A stretch of DNA of 64,000 bases from Planctomycetota bacterium. GTDB lineage: Bacteria; Planctomycetota; Planctomycetia; JALXBF01. The position numbers and the translations under genes are program-made. The notes below the pieces were generated by a model that was given only the letters and a program-made list of their open reading frames with translations, did no database searches and was not told where the DNA came from. The stretch lies in NCBI GenBank assembly GCA_026991575.1, contig JALXBF010000029.1, positions 1-64,000 on the forward strand, in the 5' to 3' direction. The stretch's first letter is position 1. Each line of letters starts with the position of its first letter. Positions 47,931 through 56,367 of the stretch are shown here, piece by piece.

Positions 47931-49517
47931 ATGCCGCACACACATGAGCCTGACTTCGACCAATTCCTTCAGCTCGTGCGTCGCCACCCTGAGTGCACCG
48001 TTGTGCCTGTCTGGCGGCGGTTGACTGGCGACGGCCTCACGCCCGTGACCGCCTATCGGCTGCTGGAAGGGAGCGGTCAGCGGCCTGGTTTTCTGTTTGA
48101 GAGCGTGGTGGGCGGTGAGCGCGTGGGACGGTATAGCTTCGTGAGCACGGCGCCGGTGCTGACGCTCGCGTACCGCGGCGACGCGCCGTCGGTTGCGTTC
48201 GCTGACGATGCGTCTGCCGATCTGTTTCTGGACGCACAACTGCCGCGGCTTCTGGAGCAGCTTCCGCCGGACCCGCTCGGCGGGCTGAAGGCGGTGATGC
48301 TCCGCTTGCGCGGTCCGCACCTGCCGGGTATGCCGCGGTTCCTGGGGGGAGCTGTCGGCTACGTAGGCTATGACGTAGTTCGGCAGTACGAGCCGCTGGG
48401 CCGCGGCCCGGAGGACGACCGCGGGCTGCCCGACCTGGTGTTCGGCTTCTATGATCGGATGATCGTCTTTGACCACATCCAGAAGACGATTCTGGTGGTG
48501 GCCCATGCGCATTTGCCGCCGCCCGAGGGCCGCACGTTTGAGCGGCTGCGAAACTGTTACGAGCGTGCGGCAGAAGCGGTGGATGTGCTGGTCGACCGCA
48601 TCTGCAGCTCGCCGCCGTGGCTTGCGCCCGTGGATGCGCCGCAGAGCCCGGAGGTGAACTGGCCGTTCCGCTCGAACTTCAGCCGCGAGCGGTTCGAGGA
48701 GGCAGTGCGGCGGTGCAAGGAGTACATCGTGGCGGGGGACATTTTCCAAGTGGTAATCAGCCAACGGCTGGAGGCCGACACGCGTGCTACCCCGTTTGAC
48801 ATCTACCGTGCCCTTCGCGTGGTCAATCCGAGCCCGTTCATGTTCTACCTTGACCTCAACGACTGCTACCTCGTGGGTGCGTCACCGGAGATCATGGTCC
48901 GCGTGGAAGACGGCTGGATCACGACCAGGCCACTGGCCGGCACCAGGCCCAGGGGTGCTACTGAGGAGGAGGACCGTGCCTTAGAGCGAGAGTTGCTCGC
49001 GGACGAGAAGGAACGGGCTGAGCATGTGATGCTGGTCGATCTTGGCCGCAACGACGTGGGCCGGGTTGCTCAGTACGGCACGATCGAGCTGAGCGATGTG
49101 ATGACGGTCGAGCGGTACAGCCATGTGATGCACATCACGTCGAACGTCTGCGGCCGTTTGCGGCCGGAGTTGCACGCGGTCGACGCCCTGCGCGCGTGCC
49201 TGCCGGCGGGCACCGTCAGCGGCGCGCCGAAGGTGCGGGCCATGCAAATCATCGACGAACTGGAACCGCATCGGCGTGGCCCGTACGCCGGGGCTGTCGG
49301 CTACGTTGACTTTACGGGCAACATGGACACGTGCATCGCGCTGCGCACCATGGTGATCGCCTCCGGACGGGTCTACGTCCAGGCAGGGGCAGGCATCGTC
49401 CATGACAGCGTGCCAGCACGCGAGTACGAGGAGACGCTTAACAAGGCAAAAGGCATGCTCAAGGCGATCGAGCTTGCCGAACGCTACATCACACAGGCTG
49501 CCTCCACACAGCGATAG
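47931..49517 (+). CDS. trpE: Anthranilate synthase component I
   Basis: This 528-aa enzyme turns chorismate and ammonia into anthranilate, the first step of tryptophan synthesis. The chorismate-utilising domain has AGTRPRGATEEEDRALERE, DEKERAEHVMLVDLGRNDVG, MHITSNVCG and PAGTVSGAPKVRAMQIIDELE. An N-terminal domain carries the Trp-inhibition region (FLFESVVGGERVGRYSF, near the LLES site). ATG 47931 has AGGAG 7 nt upstream. No trpG or trpD follows, so the glutaminase partner is elsewhere. It lies downstream of VOC and DUF4149 genes in a compact run; there is no Trp leader peptide or attenuator visible before it. Confidence 0.95.
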   Translation: MPHTHEPDFDQFLQLVRRHPECTVVPVWRRLTGDGLTPVTAYRLLEGSGQRPGFLFESVVGGERVGRYSFVSTAPVLTLAYRGDAPSVAFADDASADLFLDAQLPRLLEQLPPDPLGGLKAVMLRLRGPHLPGMPRFLGGAVGYVGYDVVRQYEPLGRGPEDDRGLPDLVFGFYDRMIVFDHIQKTILVVAHAHLPPPEGRTFERLRNCYERAAEAVDVLVDRICSSPPWLAPVDAPQSPEVNWPFRSNFSRERFEEAVRRCKEYIVAGDIFQVVISQRLEADTRATPFDIYRALRVVNPSPFMFYLDLNDCYLVGASPEIMVRVEDGWITTRPLAGTRPRGATEEEDRALERELLADEKERAEHVMLVDLGRNDVGRVAQYGTIELSDVMTVERYSHVMHITSNVCGRLRPELHAVDALRACLPAGTVSGAPKVRAMQIIDELEPHRRGPYAGAVGYVDFTGNMDTCIALRTMVIASGRVYVQAGAGIVHDSVPAREYEETLNKAKGMLKAIELAERYITQAASTQR

Positions 49518-49684
49518 CAACTGGCCCGTCCCTTCAGGACGCAGCCGCCTCCTGAGCAGTTCGGGTCTCCCCGAGTCCGCCGCGCTCGCTGTGCCCCGGC
49601 TGACCACCGAGACCGCTGCGGCCCACGGAGCTGTCGGATCCCGGTGACCGCGCAATCCCCCCCAACTTCCCCATTCCGATTTTC

Positions 49685-49712
49685 TTGACGCCGAATCTGG
49701 TAAAACTAGAAT
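49685..49712 (+). promoter_or_regulatory. Strong promoter for mcsA-mcsB
   Basis: TTGACG (49685-49690, five of six), a 16-bp spacer and TAGAAT (49707-49712, five of six) form the best promoter in this window. The predicted start is about 45 nt before mcsA. No CtsR heptad repeat (GGTCAAA) was seen. Confidence 0.75.
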
Positions 49713-49762
49713 CAAATGGGTCTTCCGGCCTGCCGGCATGTCGCCATGGGACGAGGACTGTG

Positions 49763-50263
49763 ATGAAGTGCAAGTACTGCAACAAGCCCGCGACCATTCA
49801 CATTACGGAAATCATCGAAGGCACGCCGCAGGAGTTCCATCTGTGCGATGAGCATGCCCGCGAGCACATCGCCTCCGGACCGGCCGCACCCTCCAAGCCG
49901 AAGCAGCCGCAGGAGCACATGGCTGCGCTGGCGGCGGCGTCGTCGACCGGGGACCTGTCCCGGTTGGATGCCCAGGCCTGTCCAGCTTGCGGGATCACTT
50001 TTCGGGAGTTCCGCCAGAGCGGCCGCCTGGGCTGTGCGCACGACTACGAAGCGTTCAAGCAGGAGCTGCTCCCGCTCATTGAGAACATCCACGGAGCAAC
50101 GCAGCACTGCGGAAAAGTGCCGAGCGGGGCGCCGGAGACCATCGCGCGCACATCACAGCTCTTGCACCTGCGCCGCCAGCTCAAGGAGGCGATCGAGCGC
50201 GAAGACTATGAACGGGCGGCTGAGCTGCGCGATAAAATTCGAGATCTTGAGGGAGACGTCTGA
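49763..50263 (+). CDS. mcsA: McsA, activator of protein arginine kinase
   Basis: This 166-aa protein binds zinc and DNA/protein and activates McsB. The N-terminal CxxC pair (MKCKYC ... HLCDEH) and the second pair (CPACGITF ... GCAHDY) are treble-clef-like zinc sites. The UVR motif at the C-terminus (about 131-165: LRRQLKEAIEREDYERAAELRDKIR, in segments) matches UvrB/ClpC-type interaction helices. ACGAGGACT precedes the ATG. The gene pairs with mcsB 63 nt downstream. Known McsAB phosphorylates arginine and marks proteins for ClpCP; ctsR and clpC are not in the window. Confidence 0.92.
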   Translation: MKCKYCNKPATIHITEIIEGTPQEFHLCDEHAREHIASGPAAPSKPKQPQEHMAALAAASSTGDLSRLDAQACPACGITFREFRQSGRLGCAHDYEAFKQELLPLIENIHGATQHCGKVPSGAPETIARTSQLLHLRRQLKEAIEREDYERAAELRDKIRDLEGDV

Positions 50264-50326
50264 CGATCCGCGGCGCGCGGCGTGAGCCGGCCCGAGGAAG
50301 TTAGCCCGAGGAACTGTACCGTGGCG

Positions 50327-51388
50327 ATGGACTTGCTCGACCAGCTGTGTCACACAATCTGCTCCTGGCTTCAAGGCACGGGGCCCGAGTCGGACATCGT
50401 CATCTCAAGCCGCGTTCGTCTTGCCCGCAACCTGATCCGCTACCCGTTTACCAGCCGGGCGACTGAGCAGGACAAGCGAGAAATTTTTGGTTTCGTGCGC
50501 GATCGACTCCGGTCGCTGGAGCTGACCCGGGAGTTCCACATTCTGGCCGTGGACGAACTGCCTGAAACCGACCGCCAGTTCCTGGTCGAGCGGCAGCTGA
50601 TCAGCCGCGAGCTGCACAACGGATCGGGACCTCGGGGCGTCGCGTTCGACAGCAGTGAAACCGCAAGCCTGATGATCAACGAGGAGGATCACCTGCGTCT
50701 GCAAGTGATGCAGAGCGGTCTGGCGCTGCGCGAGGCCTGGGACCGAGCCAACGCCCTGGACGACGCGCTCGATTCGGTCATCGATTTCGCCTATCATCCC
50801 GAATTCGGCTACCTGACCGCTTGCCCGACGAACGTCGGCACGGGCCTGCGAGCCAGTGTCATGCTACACCTACCCGCACTGGCGATGACCAAACAGATGG
50901 ACAAGGTTGTCATGGCCATGGAGAAGATGGGGCTGGCGGTGCGCGGTCTCTTTGGCGAAGGCAGCCAGCCGTCCGGTGACTTCTACCAGATCTCCAATCA
51001 GGTGACACTGGGCCGCAGTGAGGAGGACATCATCGAAGAGATTTACAGCGTTATCCCGAAGCTGATCCAATACGAACGCCGCGCCCGGGAGGCGCTGCTG
51101 TCTGAGAGTCGCAACGAGCTGCAGGACAGCGTCAGCCGTTCGCTGGGCATCCTGGGCAGCGCCCACACGATCACGTCCGAGGAGACCATGTACCACCTTT
51201 CGCGCGTGCGACTGGGCATTGCCCTGGGCTTGATCGATCTGCCCACACAGACAGTGAACAAACTCTTCATGCAGACGCAGCCGGCCCACTTGCAAAAGCT
51301 GCAACGTCAGGAACTCTCCGGGCAGGAACGCAACATCGTTCGCGCCGCCCTGCTCCGTCAGCGGCTGGCCAGCGCCAACCAGAACTGA
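50327..51388 (+). CDS. mcsB: McsB protein arginine kinase
   Basis: This 353-aa phosphagen-kinase-fold protein phosphorylates arginine side chains, in Gram-positives tagging proteins for ClpCP degradation. Diagnostic segments are SSRVRLARNL, NEEDHLRLQVM, FAYHPEFGYLTACPTNVGTGLRASV (in two parts: FGYLTACPTNVGTG) and the C-terminal catalytic/nucleotide loop TSEETMYHLSRVRLG. The CPTN motif marks McsB rather than creatine/arginine phosphagen kinases. ATG 50327 is used; GTGs at 50321 (GAGGA upstream) and 50282 are alternatives. Following ogt starts 9 nt after the stop. Confidence 0.95.
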   Translation: MDLLDQLCHTICSWLQGTGPESDIVISSRVRLARNLIRYPFTSRATEQDKREIFGFVRDRLRSLELTREFHILAVDELPETDRQFLVERQLISRELHNGSGPRGVAFDSSETASLMINEEDHLRLQVMQSGLALREAWDRANALDDALDSVIDFAYHPEFGYLTACPTNVGTGLRASVMLHLPALAMTKQMDKVVMAMEKMGLAVRGLFGEGSQPSGDFYQISNQVTLGRSEEDIIEEIYSVIPKLIQYERRAREALLSESRNELQDSVSRSLGILGSAHTITSEETMYHLSRVRLGIALGLIDLPTQTVNKLFMQTQPAHLQKLQRQELSGQERNIVRAALLRQRLASANQN

Positions 51389-51397
51389 CCCCCACAC

Positions 51398-51943
51398 GTG
51401 CCGACCGTGTCTGCCGCCGGTCTGCTGACACTCCAAACCCCCCTAGGATGGCTGGCCGCCCGCATTGTGCCCGAGGGTGTTACTCGGCTGAGCTTGGGCC
51501 ATGCGACCCGCGCTCGGGCAATCGAAGCGGTGGCCGGGACCACAGGGAGAGCTGTGGCCGCCACGGCGGCCGCGGCAGGCCGCGTCCAGACGACGGCGCG
51601 GCTGCTTGAGGAGTTGCTCGAGCGGTATTTCGCTGGCGAGTCGGTGTGCTTCGATCCCGTGGCAGTTGTGCTCCGATTGCCCCCGTTCACGACGACCGTG
51701 CTGACGGCCTGCCGCGCAATTCCGTTCGGGCGCACCACGACGTACGGACAACTGGCCGCTGCTATCGGCCACCCGCGAGCTGCGCGTGCGGTGGGCCAGG
51801 CGCTGGCACGGAATCCGGTGCCGTTAATCGTCCCATGCCACCGCGTGCTTGCCGGTAACGGCCGACTCGGCGGGTTCACGAGTCCGGGCGGTGTGGAGCT
51901 AAAGCGGGCCTTGCTGGCGCTAGAGGGCGTGCGGTTCGAGTAG
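51398..51943 (+). CDS. ogt: Methylated-DNA-[protein]-cysteine S-methyltransferase
   Basis: This 181-aa suicide repair protein removes O6-alkyl groups from guanine onto its own Cys. The active-site PCHRV (IVPCHRVLAGNGRLGG) and the winged-helix segment TTTYGQLAAAIGHPRAARAVGQAL are intact. The N-terminal RNase H-like domain is poorly conserved, as usual. GTG 51398 lies 9 nt after mcsB, so it is likely translated from the same mRNA; a functional link with McsAB is not known. Normal length for Ogt/MGMT. Confidence 0.93.
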   Translation: MPTVSAAGLLTLQTPLGWLAARIVPEGVTRLSLGHATRARAIEAVAGTTGRAVAATAAAAGRVQTTARLLEELLERYFAGESVCFDPVAVVLRLPPFTTTVLTACRAIPFGRTTTYGQLAAAIGHPRAARAVGQALARNPVPLIVPCHRVLAGNGRLGGFTSPGGVELKRALLALEGVRFE

Positions 51944-52186
51944 TGGACTACGTCGCGGTTGTGACCATCTTTGCCGGCGCGTCCGCCCGCTATAGCTCAC
52001 GCGCTGTACCAGCGACGGCTGCCCGTTTCGGGGGCCCACTACGGTAGTTGGTTCCACCGTCTACTTCGTCGCATCGGGGGCAGTAGGCGGCCGTCGTCAC
52101 GATGCTGGCCGACCCACGCATGCGTGGGATTGGCGGGCGGTGTTGCTGCGCGCGGAGCTAGCGAAGTGGAGAGAGGCGCAAAAAGT
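51944..52186. other. Gene-free stretch before the tRNA terminator
   Basis: About 240 bases between ogt and the tRNA terminator. No coding frame or RNA structure recognised. Confidence 0.4.
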
Positions 52187-52215
52187 GTGCCCCGCGCGAG
52201 GGGGACGCGGGGCAC
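52180..52215 (-). terminator. Terminator of tRNA-Arg
   Basis: GTGCCCCGCG (52187-52196) and CGCGGGGCAC (52206-52215) form a perfect 10-bp stem with a 9-nt loop. On the minus strand it is followed by ACTTTTTG, a U-tract, 33 nt past the tRNA 3' end. Confidence 0.85.
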
Positions 52216-52247
52216 CGTCGGGGAGGGGTCGAAGGGCAGCTTGTAAA

Positions 52248-52321
52248 TACGCCGGGAGGGATTCGAACCCCCAACCTTCGGATCCGTAGTCCGATGCTCT
52301 ATCCAGTTGAGCTACCGGCGC
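52248..52321 (-). tRNA. tRNA-Arg (anticodon ACG)
   Basis: This is a 74-nt cloverleaf with a 7-bp acceptor (GCGCCGG/CCGGCGU, ending in a G-U pair) and discriminator A. The D arm is GCUC...GAGC and the anticodon stem UCGGA/UCCGA with loop CUACGGA gives ACG. The T arm has GGUUCGAAUCC. The 3' CCA is not encoded. ACG becomes ICG after deamination and reads CGU, CGC and CGA. Confidence 0.96.
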
Positions 52322-52366
52322 ACCGTGCAGTATGCGTCATGCCTCAGGTCGGGGCTCTTCGCTTCT

Positions 52367-52391
52367 ATTGTATCACCCGACCAAGCCGCGG
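52367..52391 (-). promoter_or_regulatory. Candidate tRNA-Arg promoter (-10)
   Basis: On the minus strand, TACAAT (52372-52367) is a five-of-six -10 placing the start about 39 nt before the tRNA. A TTGCCA upstream is 19 bp away, longer than ideal, so the -35 is uncertain. Confidence 0.35.
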
Positions 52392-52579
52392 TGGCAAGAG
52401 CCGTCGGGGACAACCAACCCAACGGGCGTTCCCGCCGCGGCTCACTACTATTTAACCGACCTTCGCCAGCGAAGGCAAGTCCCCTTGGGGCTCGCTTCAA
52501 CCGCCCGAGTCGCTACCCATGGAACGCCGCGTGATGATGGGGGCAGGCTGGCGATGGCGGCACCAACCCACAGCGCTTG
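52392..52579. other. Gene-free interval before htrA promoter
   Basis: The region between the tRNA promoter and the htrA promoter has no coding frame or conserved RNA that I can identify. Confidence 0.4.
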
Positions 52580-52608
52580 TTGTGACCCGGCGGGCGACGG
52601 GTCATAAT
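52580..52608 (+). promoter_or_regulatory. htrA promoter
   Basis: TTGTGA (52580-52585), a 17-bp spacer and CATAAT (52603-52608, five of six) lie about 90 nt before the HtrA start. Confidence 0.6.
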
Positions 52609-52694
52609 TGAACAGGCTGCTCAGTGGGCATTCCGCCCCCGGTTGCCAACTCGTGTTGAGGGCAGCAAGTGACCACTCGCAGAGGAGGTGTTCG

Positions 52695-54110
52695 ATGGGC
52701 TCAAGTCATAGCCGGCTCTGGCTGACCAGCTCGATCGTTGTCTGCGCAACCGTGTCGCTGGGGCTTGGCGCGGGCGCGGCCGTTGCTCAGCAGCGTACGG
52801 CCGACGAGCAACCGTCCGAGCACGCCGTGGCCCAGCTGCGTCGCATGATTGAGCACGCCAAGCAGCGGGTCTACCCGGCGCTGGTGTTTCTGAAGCCGAT
52901 CCAGGAGGACATCGAGTCGGGAGAAACGCGCAAGCGCGAGGTGCTTGGTTCTGGCGTGATCATCACCCCGGACGGACTCGTGGTCACGAATCACCACGTG
53001 GTCGAACACGCCGTTGAAATCAGGGCGGTGCTGTCGGACCGCCGTCAGTTGCCCGCGAAGCTACTCGGGAAGGATCCGGAGACGGACCTGGCTCTGCTGC
53101 AACTGGAAGGGCTGCGCCCGGATGAGCAGCTGCCCTATGCTGAATTCGCCGATTCAGACCGACTCAGCTCAGGCGACTTCGTCATGGCCATGGGCAGCCC
53201 GTTCGGCTTCGAACGATCGATCTCGCTGGGCATCGTCTCCAACACGCGCCGCTACATGGGGTTCGAAGGACGGTACGTCTTCAACACTTTCATCCAGACC
53301 GATGCTGCGATCAACCCGGGCAACTCCGGTGGGCCACTGGTCGATGTGTACGGCCGAGTCGTCGGAATCAACACGCTCGCGTTACGCGGCGGCGATGGCA
53401 TCGGCTTTGCAATCCCATCGAACACAGTCCGCGACGTCGTACAACGGCTCCGCCGGGACGGCCGGGTCATCCGGGCGTACACGGGGTTGCGGTTGCAGCC
53501 GCTGCGTGACTTCCGCAGCAACACATTCGTCGACTCCGACGTCGGCGTCCTGGTGCGCGATGTTGCCCAGGCGTCTCCTGCCCAGGAGGCGGGGATCCGG
53601 CCCGGCGATCTGCTGGTGGCCGTGCGGGGCGAAACAGTCACAGCCACTTACGTCGAGGACCTGCCGGCTGTGGAACGGCTCCTGGCCGATTTGCCCATCG
53701 GCGAGTCGGTGGAGTTGACTATCCGGCGAGGCAGCGAGAACCTTACCGTCACGCTGGTACCCGAGGAACGGGGCTCGCTGGACCTGGCTTACTTCGAGTG
53801 CAAGCGGTGGGGGTTCACCGCCAAAGAGTACAACGAGTTCTCCGAGCCTACGCTCTCGTTCTACAAGCGGCGGGGGGTCTTCGTCAGCGGGGTGAAGTAT
53901 GGCGGACCCGGCTATCGAGCGGGCCTGCGGGAGCAGGATATCCTGCTGGAAGTGGCGGGCCGCACGATCGAGACGATCGACGACCTGAAGACCGCTTACG
54001 AAGAGGCGCTCGCCAAGAAGGGCCCACGCAAGCGCGTGCTGCTCCGCGTGAAGCGACGGCAGTTCGTGATGCCGATCGTCGTTGACTACAGCCGGGCAAG
54101 CGAGGACTGA
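52695..54110 (+). CDS. HtrA/DegP-type periplasmic serine protease
   Basis: This 471-aa protein has a signal peptide (about 10-32). The trypsin-like catalytic triad is His101 (TNHHVV), Asp131 (PETDLALLQ) and Ser211 (GNSGGPL). Two PDZ domains follow (about 262-355 and 380-465: GVKYGGPGYRAGLREQDIL). It should degrade misfolded envelope proteins. ATG 52695 is fixed by GAGGAGGTG about 5 nt upstream; the open frame begins earlier without support. It ends one base before the PDZ protein start (TGAGATG), so the pair is translationally coupled. Confidence 0.93.
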   Translation: MGSSHSRLWLTSSIVVCATVSLGLGAGAAVAQQRTADEQPSEHAVAQLRRMIEHAKQRVYPALVFLKPIQEDIESGETRKREVLGSGVIITPDGLVVTNHHVVEHAVEIRAVLSDRRQLPAKLLGKDPETDLALLQLEGLRPDEQLPYAEFADSDRLSSGDFVMAMGSPFGFERSISLGIVSNTRRYMGFEGRYVFNTFIQTDAAINPGNSGGPLVDVYGRVVGINTLALRGGDGIGFAIPSNTVRDVVQRLRRDGRVIRAYTGLRLQPLRDFRSNTFVDSDVGVLVRDVAQASPAQEAGIRPGDLLVAVRGETVTATYVEDLPAVERLLADLPIGESVELTIRRGSENLTVTLVPEERGSLDLAYFECKRWGFTAKEYNEFSEPTLSFYKRRGVFVSGVKYGGPGYRAGLREQDILLEVAGRTIETIDDLKTAYEEALAKKGPRKRVLLRVKRRQFVMPIVVDYSRASED

Positions 54111-54111
54111 G

Positions 54112-56334
54112 ATGCACACTGCAAGAGTGGTCACACTGGTTGCCACAACCGTCCTTCTGATCCTCCAATCCGTGATCGGTGGCCAGGAGGCGGTCCCACC
54201 GGATTGTTTCGGCGTCGTTGAGGTTTACGCCCGCGTGCCCGGGTTCCCGCTGCCCAAGCAACTCCAACAGTACCCTCAGATGTACGACTGGCCCGAACTC
54301 ATCCTCGTTCGTACCCGACAGCCAGCCCGCCTTGGTGCCGTGGCCCTTGGCCCCGACCTGTTGGTCACCCGCGATTGCATGATCGAACCGGACGCTGTGC
54401 AACGCGTTCTGGTACGGAACAGCAAGGGCCAAACAGCAAACGCCGTGCTTGTCGGTCGTCATCCGACGGTCCCGTGCCTGGTGTTCAAGGCTGACAGGCC
54501 CCTGTTCCGCCCCATCCGCTCCGGGCAGAATCGGCCGGCGATCGGTGAGGTAACGTCGGTCCGCTTGCTTCATGTGGACGACTACTGGCACCTGCACAAG
54601 GAGACCGCCCTCCGGGAACCGATTTGGCACCGACCGGAACAGTTCGTGATCGGGACCGGCTTGTCCGATTCACAGCTGAACCTGGGGCAGGTCCTGTATA
54701 GCAATCGTGAGGCGTTTATCGATAGCCCTGCGGTATTGGTTGCCGAAAGCACGCCTTTCGCGGTGGGCTTCAGCTCTGGCGTGCATTTCGAAGCCGATGC
54801 GATGCTGGACGGGCTGCCGCTGTCGCCCCCTTCGGAAGCCGCTTTGGTTACGCCCGAGAAGCAGCGAGCTGCCGTCGCACGGATCGAGGCCGCCGCCGCC
54901 AAGAGCACGGTGTCGGTGCGGCTCCGCTTCCGCAAGGCAGAGGGAGCGGAGGAAACGGTCGCTGACCTGGATGCGCTCGGGCTCGTCCTCGGCTCGGGAT
55001 ACATCCTCGTGCCTCGCGCCGTGACACGTGCCCAGGCGGCGTTAATCGAAACGGTCACGCTGGAGCCGGACTCGGACGAACCGGTTCCAGCGACGTTTGT
55101 CGGCGCGTTGCGTGAATACGAAGCGTTTCTCGTGCAGGCCGACACGAAGGCCCTTGAAAAGCTGGGCGTCGCACCGCCGCAGCGTAGCCGTGCCCATGTA
55201 GGGACGTACCGGCTCTACGGCGCAACCCATCTGAACTGGGCTTACGGTACGCGGTTCTTCCAGACACGGCTCGCCCGGCCCTACTCAATCGACACGAGCT
55301 TCTATGGCGGCACAGTCTTTTACTTCACCCCGACCATCCCGCGGGGCACAGCCGTCTGGACGCTCGACGCGGAGCTGGTCGGTGTGGAACTGCGCGAACG
55401 TGATCCTTATGCGGGCCTTGACGAGATGCTTCCCTCCCCGCCGCCGACACTGGCCGTCTTCAGCTCCAGGCACAGTCCCAGTTCGGTCTTCATCACTGCG
55501 GATCACCTTGATCGGTGGCTCCAGCAGCTGGACCGGGTGCTTGATCCGCGGGTTCGGCCAGTGCCCCCCGGCCAGGAGCATCGACGGCCGTGGCTCGGGG
55601 TCGAGTTCGCGCGCGTTTCGAAAGACCTGGCCGACGCCCTTGGTTGCCGCAAAGAAACTCGTGACGGCACCATCGGCCTGCAGGTCCAGCTGGTCTACCC
55701 CGGTTCGCCGGCCGAGAAGGCCGGGATCCGCGTCGGTGACATCCTGCTTGCGCTGTCCTTCCCCGACTATCCCCGGCTGATAGAGCTCACCGGCCGGCGG
55801 CGTCCGACTGGGAACGTCCGCGAGGTGCTAGAGCGGCTGATGCGCCAGCGAATGTTCGGCAACCGACGTCGCGCTGCCGGCCCGTGGCCAAGCCGCGATA
55901 ACTACCTGACCGAACTGCTCGCGATCCTTGGCCCGGGCACCAAGGTCAGCGTGATCTACTGGCGTGACGGCAAGCTTTATAACGTGCCGACCACCATTGA
56001 GCTAGCCCCGCCGGATCAGGATTCCGCAGCGAAGTACGAGAACAAGAAGCTCGGCCTGACTGTCAAGGAGCTGACCTACGAAGTTCGCGCCGCCCTGCAA
56101 CTCGGACCGGACGCCCCGGGGGTGGTGGTGGCAAAGGTCGACAGTGGTACGGCCGCGTCCCAGGCCAGGCTGCGGCCGGGTGAGATCATCGTCACGGCGG
56201 ACGATCAGCCTCTGCACAGCCCAGAGGACCTGAAGGCAGCCGTGCAGCAGGCGCAGAAAGCCGGCAAGGCGTCGATCCGGCTGCGGGTCGTGGAACGGGG
56301 TCGATCCCGCTTCGCGGACCTGCGTCTCGATTAA
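54112..56334 (+). CDS. Exported HtrA-like pseudoprotease with two PDZ domains
   Basis: This is a 740-aa protein. A signal peptide (about 4-24) precedes two regions that resemble degenerate HtrA chymotrypsin halves: GAVALGPDLLVTRDCMIEPD where HtrA has the G.G.....TNHHV segment, and later LGLVLGSGYILVPRAVTRA. The catalytic His and the GNSGGP Ser are missing, so it should be inactive. PDZ domains follow at about 490-560 (GLQVQLVYPGSPAEKAGIRVG) and 655-735 (VVVAKVDSGTAASQARLRPGE). It is coupled to the active HtrA upstream and may be its regulatory or substrate-binding partner. Assignment of the N-terminal halves rests on pattern, not on a search. Confidence 0.7.
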   Translation: MHTARVVTLVATTVLLILQSVIGGQEAVPPDCFGVVEVYARVPGFPLPKQLQQYPQMYDWPELILVRTRQPARLGAVALGPDLLVTRDCMIEPDAVQRVLVRNSKGQTANAVLVGRHPTVPCLVFKADRPLFRPIRSGQNRPAIGEVTSVRLLHVDDYWHLHKETALREPIWHRPEQFVIGTGLSDSQLNLGQVLYSNREAFIDSPAVLVAESTPFAVGFSSGVHFEADAMLDGLPLSPPSEAALVTPEKQRAAVARIEAAAAKSTVSVRLRFRKAEGAEETVADLDALGLVLGSGYILVPRAVTRAQAALIETVTLEPDSDEPVPATFVGALREYEAFLVQADTKALEKLGVAPPQRSRAHVGTYRLYGATHLNWAYGTRFFQTRLARPYSIDTSFYGGTVFYFTPTIPRGTAVWTLDAELVGVELRERDPYAGLDEMLPSPPPTLAVFSSRHSPSSVFITADHLDRWLQQLDRVLDPRVRPVPPGQEHRRPWLGVEFARVSKDLADALGCRKETRDGTIGLQVQLVYPGSPAEKAGIRVGDILLALSFPDYPRLIELTGRRRPTGNVREVLERLMRQRMFGNRRRAAGPWPSRDNYLTELLAILGPGTKVSVIYWRDGKLYNVPTTIELAPPDQDSAAKYENKKLGLTVKELTYEVRAALQLGPDAPGVVVAKVDSGTAASQARLRPGEIIVTADDQPLHSPEDLKAAVQQAQKAGKASIRLRVVERGRSRFADLRLD

Positions 56335-56367
56335 GCCGGTTGCTGGGTGTGGATGCCGGCTAGCTCC

